From Petrolisthes cinctipes (Eukaryota; Arthropoda; Malacostraca; Decapoda; Porcellanidae): a stretch of DNA of 64,000 nucleotides. Positions 26,801 through 34,700 of the stretch are shown here, one piece after another (positions within the stretch are counted from its first letter, which is position 1; each line of letters starts with the position of its first letter). The translations under genes were made by a program, and so were the position numbers. Location: assembly GCA_033782935.1 (NCBI GenBank), contig JAWQEG010000084.1, forward strand, positions 1,612,001 through 1,676,000, given 5' to 3'. The notes under the pieces were generated by a model. It ran no database searches. It was not told the origin of the DNA and saw only the letters and a list, made by a program, of their open reading frames with translations.

Positions 26801-27367
26801 AAATTCGATATTTTTGGGTTCCAGAAGCCATCTGTACATGCCTACTCAGTGCTAGAATATTTTCAAAATGTAGGCCCAAAACCTGCTTAAAATCGATATT
26901 TTGAGTGCCCAAAGTCGATATGTGCATGCATCTTCTGTACCCGTTTATATACCAAATTCAGGCTCAAAACTCCCGAAAATTCGATATTTTTGGGTCCCAG
27001 AAGCGATCTGTACATGCCTACTCCGTGTTAGAGTATTTTCAATATACAGGCCCAAAACATTCTAAAAATCGATATTATAGGAGCCCAAAGTCGATATGTG
27101 CATGCATCTTCTGTACCCGTTTATATCTCAAATTCAGGCTCAAAACACCCGAAAATTCGATATTTTTGGGTCCCAGAAGCGTACTGTACATGCCTACTCC
27201 GTGTTAGAGTATTTTCAAAATGCAGGCCCAAAACATGCTCAAAATCGATATTTTAGGTGCCCAAAGTCGATATGTGCATGCATCTTCTGTACCCGTTTAT
27301 ATCTCAAATTCAGGCTCAAAACACCCGAAAATTCGATATTTTTGGGTCCCAGAAGCGTACTGTACAT

Positions 27368-27385
27368 CCCGCCGTGCTGGGCGGG
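27368..27385 (+). other. GC-rich hairpin at the 5' terminus of the retrotransposon
   Basis: CCCGCC at 27368-27373 and GGCGGG at 27380-27385 form a perfect 6-bp all-G/C inverted repeat around the loop GTGCTG. It begins at the first non-satellite base, which supports this as the true 5' end of the element rather than a truncation. A second perfect 7-bp stem follows (GGAAGAC 27402-27408 with GTCTTCC 27431-27437). A role in RNA structure or template jumping is inference. Confidence 0.7.
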
Positions 27386-28044
27386 ATATCTCAGCAACCC
27401 TGGAAGACCAATGGTTCTTTTAGCAGATGAGTCTTCCTGGGTGGGTTTGGGAACCCTGGGTTGGAGGAAATGCCACTCAAAATCCTATTAGTACACCACC
27501 GGCCAATGCTCTTATTGGGCGTATGAGTGTTCTTCTTAGTAGGGTTCAGGGTAGCCCTTAAGGCGGAAGAGCAGCTTTATGCTGCCAACGGCATCTCTGA
27601 AATGGAGTCATGGGTTGATGCCATAGTCATTTGCCTGATTTTCCGCAACTCATCCATTTCCCTACTATTAGATGGCACAATCTAACTAATTTCACCTTTA
27701 CTTTCCAATTTATTCTTTCTTATTCTTACTCTTATAAAGGTGAAGCTGCTCATCTTGGTGCAAACCGCAGTCACGCAGCTACTATCTTTGATCCGGTTAT
27801 AAGATCAGATTATGGCAGTTATTCTGGTCGCCATGCTCAGATAGTGAAGGTGGGAAGATCATTTTTGATCTATTGAGAAGTAACGCCCGCCTAAGCAAGG
27901 CAGTCCCTTGCCAGTAGGTTCTTCTCCTGCCCGTCACCCCTGGAGAGTTTGAGCTAGCTCTTCCAGGCCAATGTCTGAAAGGGATGACGTTAATTTTACT
28001 AGCTTGCTGACTCAGGTTTCCTTATACTTGGTTCTTCCGGTTAT
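27386..28044 (+). other. 5' untranslated region of the retrotransposon
   Basis: About 0.66 kb of non-satellite sequence between the terminal hairpin and the first ATG of the long ORF. Stops occur in the frame of the main ORF, the last near 27997, so ATG 28045 is the first start available in that frame. An open frame at 27631-27876 lacks an ATG start and shows no recognisable domain. CR1-like 5' UTRs carry the internal promoter, but no specific promoter element could be identified here. An 8-bp direct repeat AACCCTGG lies at 27396 and 27452. Confidence 0.7.
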
Positions 28045-28254
28045 ATGACCTTTGCTTGTACTTGGACTTGCTTCACGATTTCTCTACTTCTCATCTTCCC
28101 ATTTTACTTCTTTCAGTTATTCAAGTTTTTACTTGTTATTTTGTCCGGTGATATTGAATTAAATCCCGGTCCACGTAGACCTACCCATCATGTGAGAAGC
28201 TGCCGTATTTTGTATTCTAACATCCGCGACTTCATAAGAACATTAAAGATCTAA
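28045..28254 (+). CDS. N-terminal part of the retrotransposon polyprotein: hydrophobic leader, 2A-like peptide, start of endonuclease
   Basis: Starts at ATG 28045 (weak start context, T at -3) and reads 69 codons to a stop at 28252. Residues 10-33 are strongly hydrophobic (CFTISLLLIFPFYFFQLFKF region) and look like a signal or membrane segment. Residues 36-43 are DIELNPGP, matching the 2A consensus D(V/I)ExNPG-P, at which the ribosome skips a peptide bond between G42 and P43. From about residue 54 the sequence CRILYSNIR is the first motif of an APE-type endonuclease (catalytic Asn in SNIR). The frame is lost near 28225-28229, where one base appears missing from CGCGAC; the natural continuation is in the next frame from 28230. 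The real N-terminal product is therefore fused to the EN-RT segment and this stop is a mutation. In relatives, 2A with such leaders is reported to split or retarget the protein. Confidence 0.85.
   Translation: MTFACTWTCFTISLLLIFPFYFFQLFKFLLVILSGDIELNPGPRRPTHHVRSCRILYSNIRDFIRTLKI
28150..28173 (+). other. 2A-like translational recoding motif (DIELNPGP)
   Basis: Codons GAT ATT GAA TTA AAT CCC GGT CCA encode D-I-E-L-N-P-G-P, a full match to the D(V/I)ExNPGP signature, preceded by a hydrophobic, Leu/Phe-rich stretch and SG as in active 2As. Skipping would release a 42-residue leader and leave endonuclease-RT with an N-terminal proline. 2A-like sequences at the N-terminus of APE-type LINEs are established in several invertebrates. 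Activity of this one is not shown by sequence. Confidence 0.88.
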
Positions 28255-30533
28255 CTTTGGCATCAGTAGATTATGACATTGTTTTTTGTTCAGAAACTCT
28301 TGTCTCTAACCATAGACACGTTTCAGAACTTCTTATGCCTGGCTTTAATAAACCACTTCTTATTCGTCGTGACTCTTTTCCTCGTGTTCGTGGAATGAGT
28401 TTGTACATCCGATCTGGCTTCAATGCCCAGCCTTTAACAAAATTTATTTGCGGTTGCCATGAGATCCAGTTAGTTAAAGTTTCCAGTAAATATCATAACC
28501 ACTACATTTTTAGCCTATATAGAAATCCTGACGCCAATGACAACCTATATGACTGTCTCTTAAATGCCATGGCATTAATTCAGTCTGTTGATGTCAAGTC
28601 CTCTTTCATCTTTGTTGGAGATGTAAATGCACATCATCAAGAGTGGCTGAACTCTGTTTCTCCAACAAATAGACACGGTCATGCTGCCCTGGATTTTACT
28701 AATTTATCTGGGTGTGAACAGTTGATTACTGGACCTACACATATTTCTGGAAACTGTCTGGATCTCGTTTTGACAGATGTTCCTGGTGTTGTGGAGACTA
28801 TAGTTCTTGCACCTGTGGGTACTTCTGACCATAATTCCATATCCTATAAAATCAATCTTGAATTTACTGTGCCTGATATCACTATCACTCGTAAAGTCTA
28901 TCTTAAATCTCGGGTTAACTGGGATAATGTATGTGATGATGTTACTAATATCCAGTGGAACCACATACTAAGATCTGATGACCCAGTTTCATCACTCAAT
29001 AACTCTCTCTTGGAAATTCTTAACAGAAGAGTCCCATCAAAATTAATCAAATCCCGTATAAAAGATAAAGCTTGGTTTGATGATGACTGCAAACGTGCTT
29101 TTAATAACAAGCAGGCTGCATACCATCGCTGGAGACGTGGTCGAAACCAGTTGCTTTGGGATGACTATATACATCTTAGGTCAGTTGCGCAGAGAGTTTA
29201 TAGTAATGCTGAGAGGGATTACAATTCCCATTTACAGGAGGTTCTTGCAGGTGCTACTCAGCCACATAAATGGTGGGCTTCACTTAAGGCCTCATTATTT
29301 GGTATTGATTCCTCCATGCCTCCACTTCGTGATTCTGATGGTTCTGTTTCTTTTGACCCATTGATTAAGGCTAATATGCTTTCAAATATATTCATTGGTA
29401 AGCAGAGTGATCAGGAATTGCAATTACCTTCAACATGTTACCCTAGTCCTGGTCTAAGGTCAATGGCTTTTAAATCAGCTGAATTGAAACAATATCTATT
29501 GGATCTTGACACTTATGGTGGGACTGACCCTGATGGATTTTTCCCTCTCTTCCTTAAGAAGATTGCTGTTGTTTTAGCACCTAAATTGGCTGTGGTATTT
29601 AGGTTGCTCTTGAAATCTGGTAGTTTTCCTCTTTGCTGGCGTAAAGCCAGAATTACCCCAATTCCAAAGGGAGCCACTGCGTCATCAAATCCATCCGAGT
29701 ATCGTCCCATTTCCATTACACCTATTCTTTCTAAGATCTTTGAGAGGCTTTTAGCGAGGCGTCTTAACTCTTATTGTAATAATAATGATTTAATACCCAT
29801 TTCACAATTTGGTTTTCGCAAAGGTTTGGGTACCTGCGATGCACTTTTGACCTTGTCTCACGCACTTCAATCTTCGTTGGACAAGGGATATGAATCTCGT
29901 GTTGTGGCTATTGATTTTAGCTCTGCTTTTGATCGGGTTAATCATAAAGCACTTTTACATAAGCTGCAACTTATTGGTATTGGTGGTAGTCTCTTATCAA
30001 TTTTTAAAGAATTTCTGATGAACAGGTCACAATGTGTTGTCATTGATGGGTGCACTTCTGTCCCTGTACCTGTTGTTTCGGGTGTTCCACAGGGCAGTGT
30101 ACTTGGGCCTCTGTTTTTTATTCTTTTTACTGCTGACTTGGGCTTTGAGCTCGAAAATAAGCTTATTTCTTATGCTGATGACACAACTTTATATTCACCC
30201 ATTCCATCACCAGGGAGTAGAATTGAAGTTGCAGCATCCCTAAGCAGGGACTTGGCTAAGATTACTTCTTGGTGTGAACTTTGGGGTATGAAGCTTAATG
30301 CCAAGAAAACTCACTCCATGATTATTAGCAGATCACGCACTTTGGTTCCTCCTCATCCTTGTTTGCATATTTCTGGTGAACAAATTGAGGATGTGACAGG
30401 TTTGCATTTGTTGGGAGTGACTCTTGATCCCAAGTTGACCTTTGAAAGGCATATTCGTTCCTTATCTTCTACTATTGCACAAAAGATTGGTTTACTCCGC
30501 AAGTGTTTTAAAAATTTGCGTGTGAAACCATAG
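28230..30533 (+). CDS. Endonuclease and reverse transcriptase segment of the LINE ORF (frame-broken at both ends)
   Basis: An uninterrupted frame of 767 codons; it has no ATG of its own at the start because it continues the leader frame after a one-base shift. Counting from the TTG at 28257 as residue 1, the APE-type endonuclease occupies about 1-200, with CSET (E13), GDVNAH (121-126, codons 28617-28634) and the catalytic SDH (190-192). A linker of about 200 residues follows. The reverse transcriptase lies at about 410-700: PDGFF, WRKARITPIPKG, EYRPIS, FGFRKG, AIDFSSAFD with D553 (29913-29915), SGVPQGSVLGP (608-618), YADD (639-642, 30171-30182) and WGMKLNAKKT. The enzyme would nick target DNA and copy its own RNA by target-primed reverse transcription. 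The frame ends at TAG 30531 right after RKCFKNLRVKP, where relatives continue; the next segment is in another frame from 30512. All catalytic residues are present, so loss of function is due to the frameshifts. Confidence 0.93.
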   Translation, partial: LHKNIKDLTLASVDYDIVFCSETLVSNHRHVSELLMPGFNKPLLIRRDSFPRVRGMSLYIRSGFNAQPLTKFICGCHEIQLVKVSSKYHNHYIFSLYRNPDANDNLYDCLLNAMALIQSVDVKSSFIFVGDVNAHHQEWLNSVSPTNRHGHAALDFTNLSGCEQLITGPTHISGNCLDLVLTDVPGVVETIVLAPVGTSDHNSISYKINLEFTVPDITITRKVYLKSRVNWDNVCDDVTNIQWNHILRSDDPVSSLNNSLLEILNRRVPSKLIKSRIKDKAWFDDDCKRAFNNKQAAYHRWRRGRNQLLWDDYIHLRSVAQRVYSNAERDYNSHLQEVLAGATQPHKWWASLKASLFGIDSSMPPLRDSDGSVSFDPLIKANMLSNIFIGKQSDQELQLPSTCYPSPGLRSMAFKSAELKQYLLDLDTYGGTDPDGFFPLFLKKIAVVLAPKLAVVFRLLLKSGSFPLCWRKARITPIPKGATASSNPSEYRPISITPILSKIFERLLARRLNSYCNNNDLIPISQFGFRKGLGTCDALLTLSHALQSSLDKGYESRVVAIDFSSAFDRVNHKALLHKLQLIGIGGSLLSIFKEFLMNRSQCVVIDGCTSVPVPVVSGVPQGSVLGPLFFILFTADLGFELENKLISYADDTTLYSPIPSPGSRIEVAASLSRDLAKITSWCELWGMKLNAKKTHSMIISRSRTLVPPHPCLHISGEQIEDVTGLHLLGVTLDPKLTFERHIRSLSSTIAQKIGLLRKCFKNLRVKP

Positions 30534-30970
30534 TCTTAAAATCTTTTTATGCTTTTATTTTGCCTCACTTTGAATATTGCTCTTCTGTTTGGAACTCTGC
30601 TGCTGACTGTCATCTAAAGTTGCTTGACAGAGCTCTTACTTCTATAAAATTTGTTCTACCTGCTGTATCTCTTGATCTCCATCATCGGCGTCAGGTTGGA
30701 GCCCTTAGTCTTGTATTCAAAATTTTTAACAATACTCGGCATCCCCTGCATAGTGTTTTACCTGAACGTTTTATTCCGACTCGCATAACAAGGTTTACAA
30801 GGAGTCTTAATGACTTTGCCATGACTCTAATTAATGCTTCTACATCTCAATTTTCTCGTTGTTTTATTCCTTCTATGATTACCTTATGGAATCATCTGCC
30901 TAACGAGGTTGTACAGTCAACTGATATTACTGGTTTTAAATCTAAAGTTAATGTCTTATTGCAACAGTAG
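30512..30970 (+). CDS. C-terminal segment of the LINE polyprotein, frameshifted from the RT
   Basis: Open from 30512 to the stop at 30968, about 150 codons, in the frame two bases over from the RT segment. It reads VLKSFYAFILPHFEYCSSVW, then a basic region, then WNHLP near the end and a final LLQQ. This FxxSxxxPxFEYCSxVW-type motif and the terminal LWNxLP motif belong to the thumb/C-terminal region that follows the RT in CR1- and Rex1-like elements, so it is the natural end of the same protein and not a separate gene. There is no ATG start; the break lies between 30512 and 30530, where the two frames overlap. With all three segments joined, the product would be about 980 residues, normal for a single-ORF CR1-like element. 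Its function in the family is unclear, possibly RNA binding. Confidence 0.85.
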   Translation, partial: KFACETIVLKSFYAFILPHFEYCSSVWNSAADCHLKLLDRALTSIKFVLPAVSLDLHHRRQVGALSLVFKIFNNTRHPLHSVLPERFIPTRITRFTRSLNDFAMTLINASTSQFSRCFIPSMITLWNHLPNEVVQSTDITGFKSKVNVLLQQ

Positions 30971-31155
30971 TTTGTCTATTTTTTAAAAATCATATCTTTT
31001 CTTTTGTATAAGCTTTCATTGACAACTAGTTTTTTCTTTTGGGCTCTCTATACTCAGTAGCCCCTTTCCTTTTTTCTTAGTTGTTGTAGTCTCTCTTCAG
31101 TACTCCCCAGGTATTTTGTGTTGATCCATCTATTGATGTGTCTGCACCCTGTTGG
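30971..31155 (+). other. 3' untranslated region of the retrotransposon
   Basis: About 185 bp, T-rich at first, between the ORF stop and the terminal hairpin. No AATAAA signal is seen. CR1/L2-type elements need only a short conserved 3' end for recognition by their RT, and the compact layout fits that. Confidence 0.75.
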
Positions 31156-31172
31156 GAGGCTATGACAGCTTC
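31156..31172 (+). other. 3'-terminal hairpin just before the TAA tail
   Basis: GAGGCT (31156-31161) can pair with AGCTTC (31167-31172) as six base pairs including one G-U wobble, closing a five-base loop ATGAC. A smaller CCC/GGG stem (31147-31149 with 31154-31156) overlaps its base. A 3' stem-loop followed by a short tandem tail is the known RT recognition signal in L2-type LINEs; the role here is inferred by position. Confidence 0.55.

Positions 31173-31174
<2 letters not shown>

Positions 31175-31201
<27 letters not shown>
31175..31201 (+). repeat. (TAA)9 microsatellite tail of the retrotransposon
   Basis: Nine perfect TAA units form the 3' tail, followed by TAC, which can be read as part of the satellite (TACTCCGTG). 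A short-period tail in place of poly(A) is typical of CR1, L2 and I-type LINEs. The lack of any imperfection suggests a recent insertion. Confidence 0.9.
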
Positions 31202-31205
<4 letters not shown>

Positions 31206-31690
31206 CCGTGTTAGAGTATTTTCACAATACAGGCCCAAAACATGCTGAAAATCGATATTTTGGGTGCCCAAAGTCGATATGTGCATGCATCTTCTGTACC
31301 CGTTTATATCTCAAATTCAGGCTCAAAACTCCCGAAAATTCGATATTTTTGGGTCCCAGAAGCGATCTGTACATGCCTACTCCGTGTTAGAGTATTTTCA
31401 ATATACAGGCACAAAACATGCTGAAAATCGATATTATAGGTGCCCAAAGTCAATATGTGTATGCATCTTCTGTACCAGTTTATTTCCCAAATTCAGGCTC
31501 AAAACACCCGAAAATTCGATATTTTTGTGTACCAGAAGCGATCTGTACATGCCTACTCCGTGATAGAGTATTTTCAAAATACAGGCCCAAAACATGCTCA
31601 AAATCGATATTTTGGGTGCCCAAAGTCGATATGTGCATGCATCTTCTGTCCCCGTTTACATCCCAAATTCAGGTTTAAAACACTCGAAAA

Positions 31691-31702
31691 AAAAATTTGG
31701 GG
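31691..31702. other. Cluster of nine substitutions within one monomer
   Basis: Where neighbouring monomers read TTCGATATTTTT, this copy reads AAAAATTTGGGG, extending the flanking A run and G run. The flanks CACTCGAAAA and GGGTCACAGAAG and the total length are unchanged, so it is not an indel. Nine of twelve bases differ while the rest of the monomer is normal. Either a consensus or base-calling artefact or an unusual local mutation. Confidence 0.7.
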
Positions 31703-34700
31703 GGGTCACAGAAGCGATCTGTACATGCCTACTCCTTGCTAGAATGTTTTCAAGATACAGACCCAAAACATAATCAAAATCGATATTTTAGGTGCAAAAA
31801 GTCGATATGTGCATGCATCTTCAGTACCCGTTTATATCTCAAATTCAGGCTCAAAACACCCGAAAATTCAATATTTTTGGGTCCCAGAAGCGATGTGTAC
31901 ATGCCTACCCAGTGCTAGAATGTTTTCAAAATATAGGCTCAAAACATGCTAAAAATCGACATTTAATGTGTCCAAAGTCGATATGTGCATGCATCTTCTG
32001 TACCCGTTTATATCTCAAATTCTGGCTCAAAACACCTGAAAATTCGATATTTTTGGGTCCCAGAAGCGATCTGTACATGCCTACTCCGTGTTAGAGTATT
32101 TTCAATATACAGGCCCAAAACATGCTGAAAATCAATATTTTAGGTGCCCAAAGTCAATATGTGTATGCATCTTCAGTACCCGTTTATTTCCCAAATTCAG
32201 GCTCAAAACACTCGAAAATTCGATATTTTTATGTCACAGAAGCGATCTGTACATGCCTACACCTTGCTAGAATGTATTCAGGATACAGACCCAAAACATA
32301 ATCAAAATCGATATTTTAGGTGCAAAAAGTCGATATGTTCATGGATCTTCAGTACCCGTTTATATCTCAAATTCAGTCTCAAAAAACCCGAAAATTCAAC
32401 ATTTTTGGGTCCCAGAAGCGATCTGTACATGCCTACTCAGTGCTAGAATGTTTTCAAAATATAGGCTCAAAACATGCTAAAAATCGATATATAATGTGTC
32501 CAAAGTCGATATGTGCATGCATCTTCTGTACCCGTTTATATCTCAAATTCAAGCTTAAAATACCCGAAAATTCGATAATTTTGGGTCCCAGAAGCGATCT
32601 GTACATGCTTACTCAGTGCTATATTTTTTTCAATGTATGGGCCCAAATCATGCTAAAAATCTATATTTTAGGTGCCCAAAGTCGATATGTGCATGCATCT
32701 TCTGTACACGTTTATATCTCAAATTCAAGCTCAAAACACCCGAAAATTCGATATTTTTGGGTCCCAGAAGCGATCTGTACATGCCTACTCCGTGTTAAAG
32801 TATTTTCAATATACAGGCACAAAACATGCTGAAAATCGATATTTTAGGTGCCCAAAGTCAATAAGTGTATGCATCTTCTGTACCCGTTTATTTCCCAAAT
32901 TCAGGCTCAAAACACCCGAAAATTCCATATTTTTTGGACCCAGAAGCGATCTGTACATGCCTACTCAGTGCTAGAATATATTGAAGATATGGGTCCAAAA
33001 CATGCTAAAAATCGACATTTTAGGTGCCCAAAGTCGATATGTGCATTCATCTTCTGTACCCGTTTATATCTCAAATTCAGCTCAAAACACCCGAAAATTC
33101 GATATTTTTTGGTCCCAGAAGCGTACTGTACATGTCTACTCCGTGTTAGAGTATTTTCAAAATACAGGCCCAAAACATGCTAAAAATCGATATTTTAAGT
33201 GCAAAAAGTCGATATGTGCATGCATCTTCTGTACCCGTTTATATCTCAAATTCAGGCTCAAAACACCCGAAAATTCGATATTTTTGGTTCCCAGAAGCGA
33301 TCTGTACATGCCTACTCCGTGTTAGAGTATTTTCAAAATACAGGCGCAAAACATGCTGGAAATTAATATTTTTGGTGCCCAAAGTCAATATGTGTATTTA
33401 TCTTCTGTACCCGTTTATATCCCAAATTCAGGCTCAAAAAACTTGAAAATTCGATATTTTGGGTCCCAGAAGCGATCTAAATATGCCTACTCAGTGCTAG
33501 AATATTTTCAAGATATACGCCCAAAACATGCTAAAAATCGATATTTTAGGTGCCCAAAGTCGATATGTGCATGCATCTTCTGTACCCGTTTATATCTCAA
33601 ATTCAGGCTTAAAACACACGAAAATTCGATATCTTTGTGTCCCAGATGCGATCTGTACATGCCTACTCCGTGTTAGAGTATTTTCAAAATACAGGCCCAA
33701 AACATGCTAAAAATCGATATTTTAGGTGCCCAAAGTCAATATGTGCATGCATCTTCTTTACCCGTTTATATCCCAAATTCAGGTTCAAAACACTCTAAAA
33801 TTCGATATTTTTGGGTTCCAGAAGCGATCTGTACATGCCTACTCAGTGCTAGAATATTTTCAAAATGTAGGCCCAAAACCTGCTTAAAATCGATATTTTG
33901 GGTGCCCAAAGTCGATATGTGCATGCATCTTCTGTACCCGTTTATATCTCAAATTCAGGCTCAAAACTCCCGAAAATTCGATATTTTTGTGTACCAGAAG
34001 CGATCTGTACATGCCTACTCCGTGATAGAGTATTTTCAAAATGCAGGCCCAAAACATGCTCAAAATCGATATTTTGGGTGCCCAAAGTCGATATGTGCAT
34101 GCATCTTCTGTACCCGTTTACATCCCAAATTCAGTTTAAAACATTCGAAAATTCGATATTTTTGGGTCACAGAAGCGATCTGTACATGTCTACTCCTTGC
34201 TAGAATGTTTTAAACATACAGACCCAAAACATAATCAAAATCGATATTTTAGGTGCAAAAAGTCGATATGTACATGCATCTTCAGTACCCGTTTATATCT
34301 CAAATTCAGGCTCAAAACACCCGAAAATTCAATATTTTTGGGTCCCTAAAGCGATGTGTACATGCCTACTCAGTGCTAGAATGTTTTCAAAATATAGGCT
34401 CAAAACATGCTAAAAATCGATATTTAATGTGTCCAAAGTCAATATGTGCATGCATCTTCTGTACCCGTTTATATCTCAAATTTAGGCTCAAAACACCCGA
34501 AAATTCAATATTTTTGGGTCCCAGAAGCGATCTGTACATACCTACTCCGTGTTAGAGTATTTTCAATATACAGGCCCAAAACATGCTAAAAATCGATATT
34601 ATAGGTGCCCAAAGTCAATATGTGCATGCATCTTCTGTACCCGTTTATATCTCAAATTCAGGCTCAAAACACCCGAAAAATCGATATTTTTGGGTCCCAG

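Larger units (their letters stand above)
1..27367. repeat. 176-bp tandem satellite array, left arm
   Basis: About 155 head-to-tail copies of a 176-bp monomer fill the arm without a gap. Landmarks recur once per monomer, for example GATATTTTAGGTGCCCAAAG, GTGCATGCATCTTCTGTACC and CAGAAGCGATCTGTACATGC, and matching landmarks are spaced by 176 or exact multiples (2618 to 2794; 7368, 7544, 7720; 6608 to 9600 is 17 units; 11184 to 12944 is 10 units). Consensus GC is near 40%. Monomers are similar but not identical, with recurring variant types such as ACTCCGTGTTAGAG, ACTCAGTGCTAGAA and CTCCTTGCTAGAA. No gene is visible in the arm; the many open frames of 60-230 codons repeat with the monomer and are artefacts of it. 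The arm is broken off at TGTACAT by the retrotransposon. A centromeric or heterochromatic role is inferred only from unit length and higher-order structure. Confidence 0.97.
27368..31201 (+). mobile_element. CR1/L2-like non-LTR retrotransposon with APE endonuclease, RT and 2A-like leader; frame-broken copy
   Basis: A 3.8-kb element inserted in the satellite. It has the layout of an APE-type LINE: untranslated leader, one long ORF (28045-30970) with endonuclease then reverse transcriptase, 3' UTR of about 0.2 kb and a short simple-repeat tail (nine TAA). The C-terminal region after the RT and a terminal hairpin plus microsatellite tail instead of poly(A) fit the CR1/L2/Rex1 group rather than L1 or RTE; the clade is an inference. 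No separate ORF1 (gag-like) is visible. The ORF holds an N-terminal 2A-like motif and two frameshifts but no other stop, so the copy is probably recent but inactive. Left junction: satellite TGTACAT then CCCGCC. Right junction: last TAA unit then TACTCCGTG. No target-site duplication is apparent, and 3-5 bp of satellite are missing. Confidence 0.95.

Noticed and set aside
1..27367. CRISPR array
   Set aside because: The whole 176-bp unit is repeated with no unique spacers, and the context is eukaryotic.
27631..27876. 81-codon open frame in the retrotransposon leader, possible ORF1
   Set aside because: It lacks an ATG start, shows no zinc knuckle, RRM, coiled coil or other ORF1 feature, and is short; treated as untranslated leader.
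29077..29364. Plus-strand open frame of 95 codons inside the EN-RT segment (another at 30034-30243)
   Set aside because: Out-of-frame overlap with the RT coding sequence; no independent support.
28704..29716. Minus-strand open frames of 67-86 codons opposite the endonuclease and RT
   Set aside because: They lie wholly within the strongly supported plus-strand coding region and are its shadows.
30971..31203. LTR, poly(A) tail or polyadenylation signal
   Set aside because: No terminal direct repeats, no A run and no AATAAA; the tail is TAA repeats, as in CR1/L2/I-type LINEs.
27361..31210. Target-site duplication flanking the retrotransposon
   Set aside because: The left flank ends TGTACAT and the right begins TACTCCG; beyond a 2-3 base ambiguity nothing is duplicated, and sister monomers show bases are missing instead.
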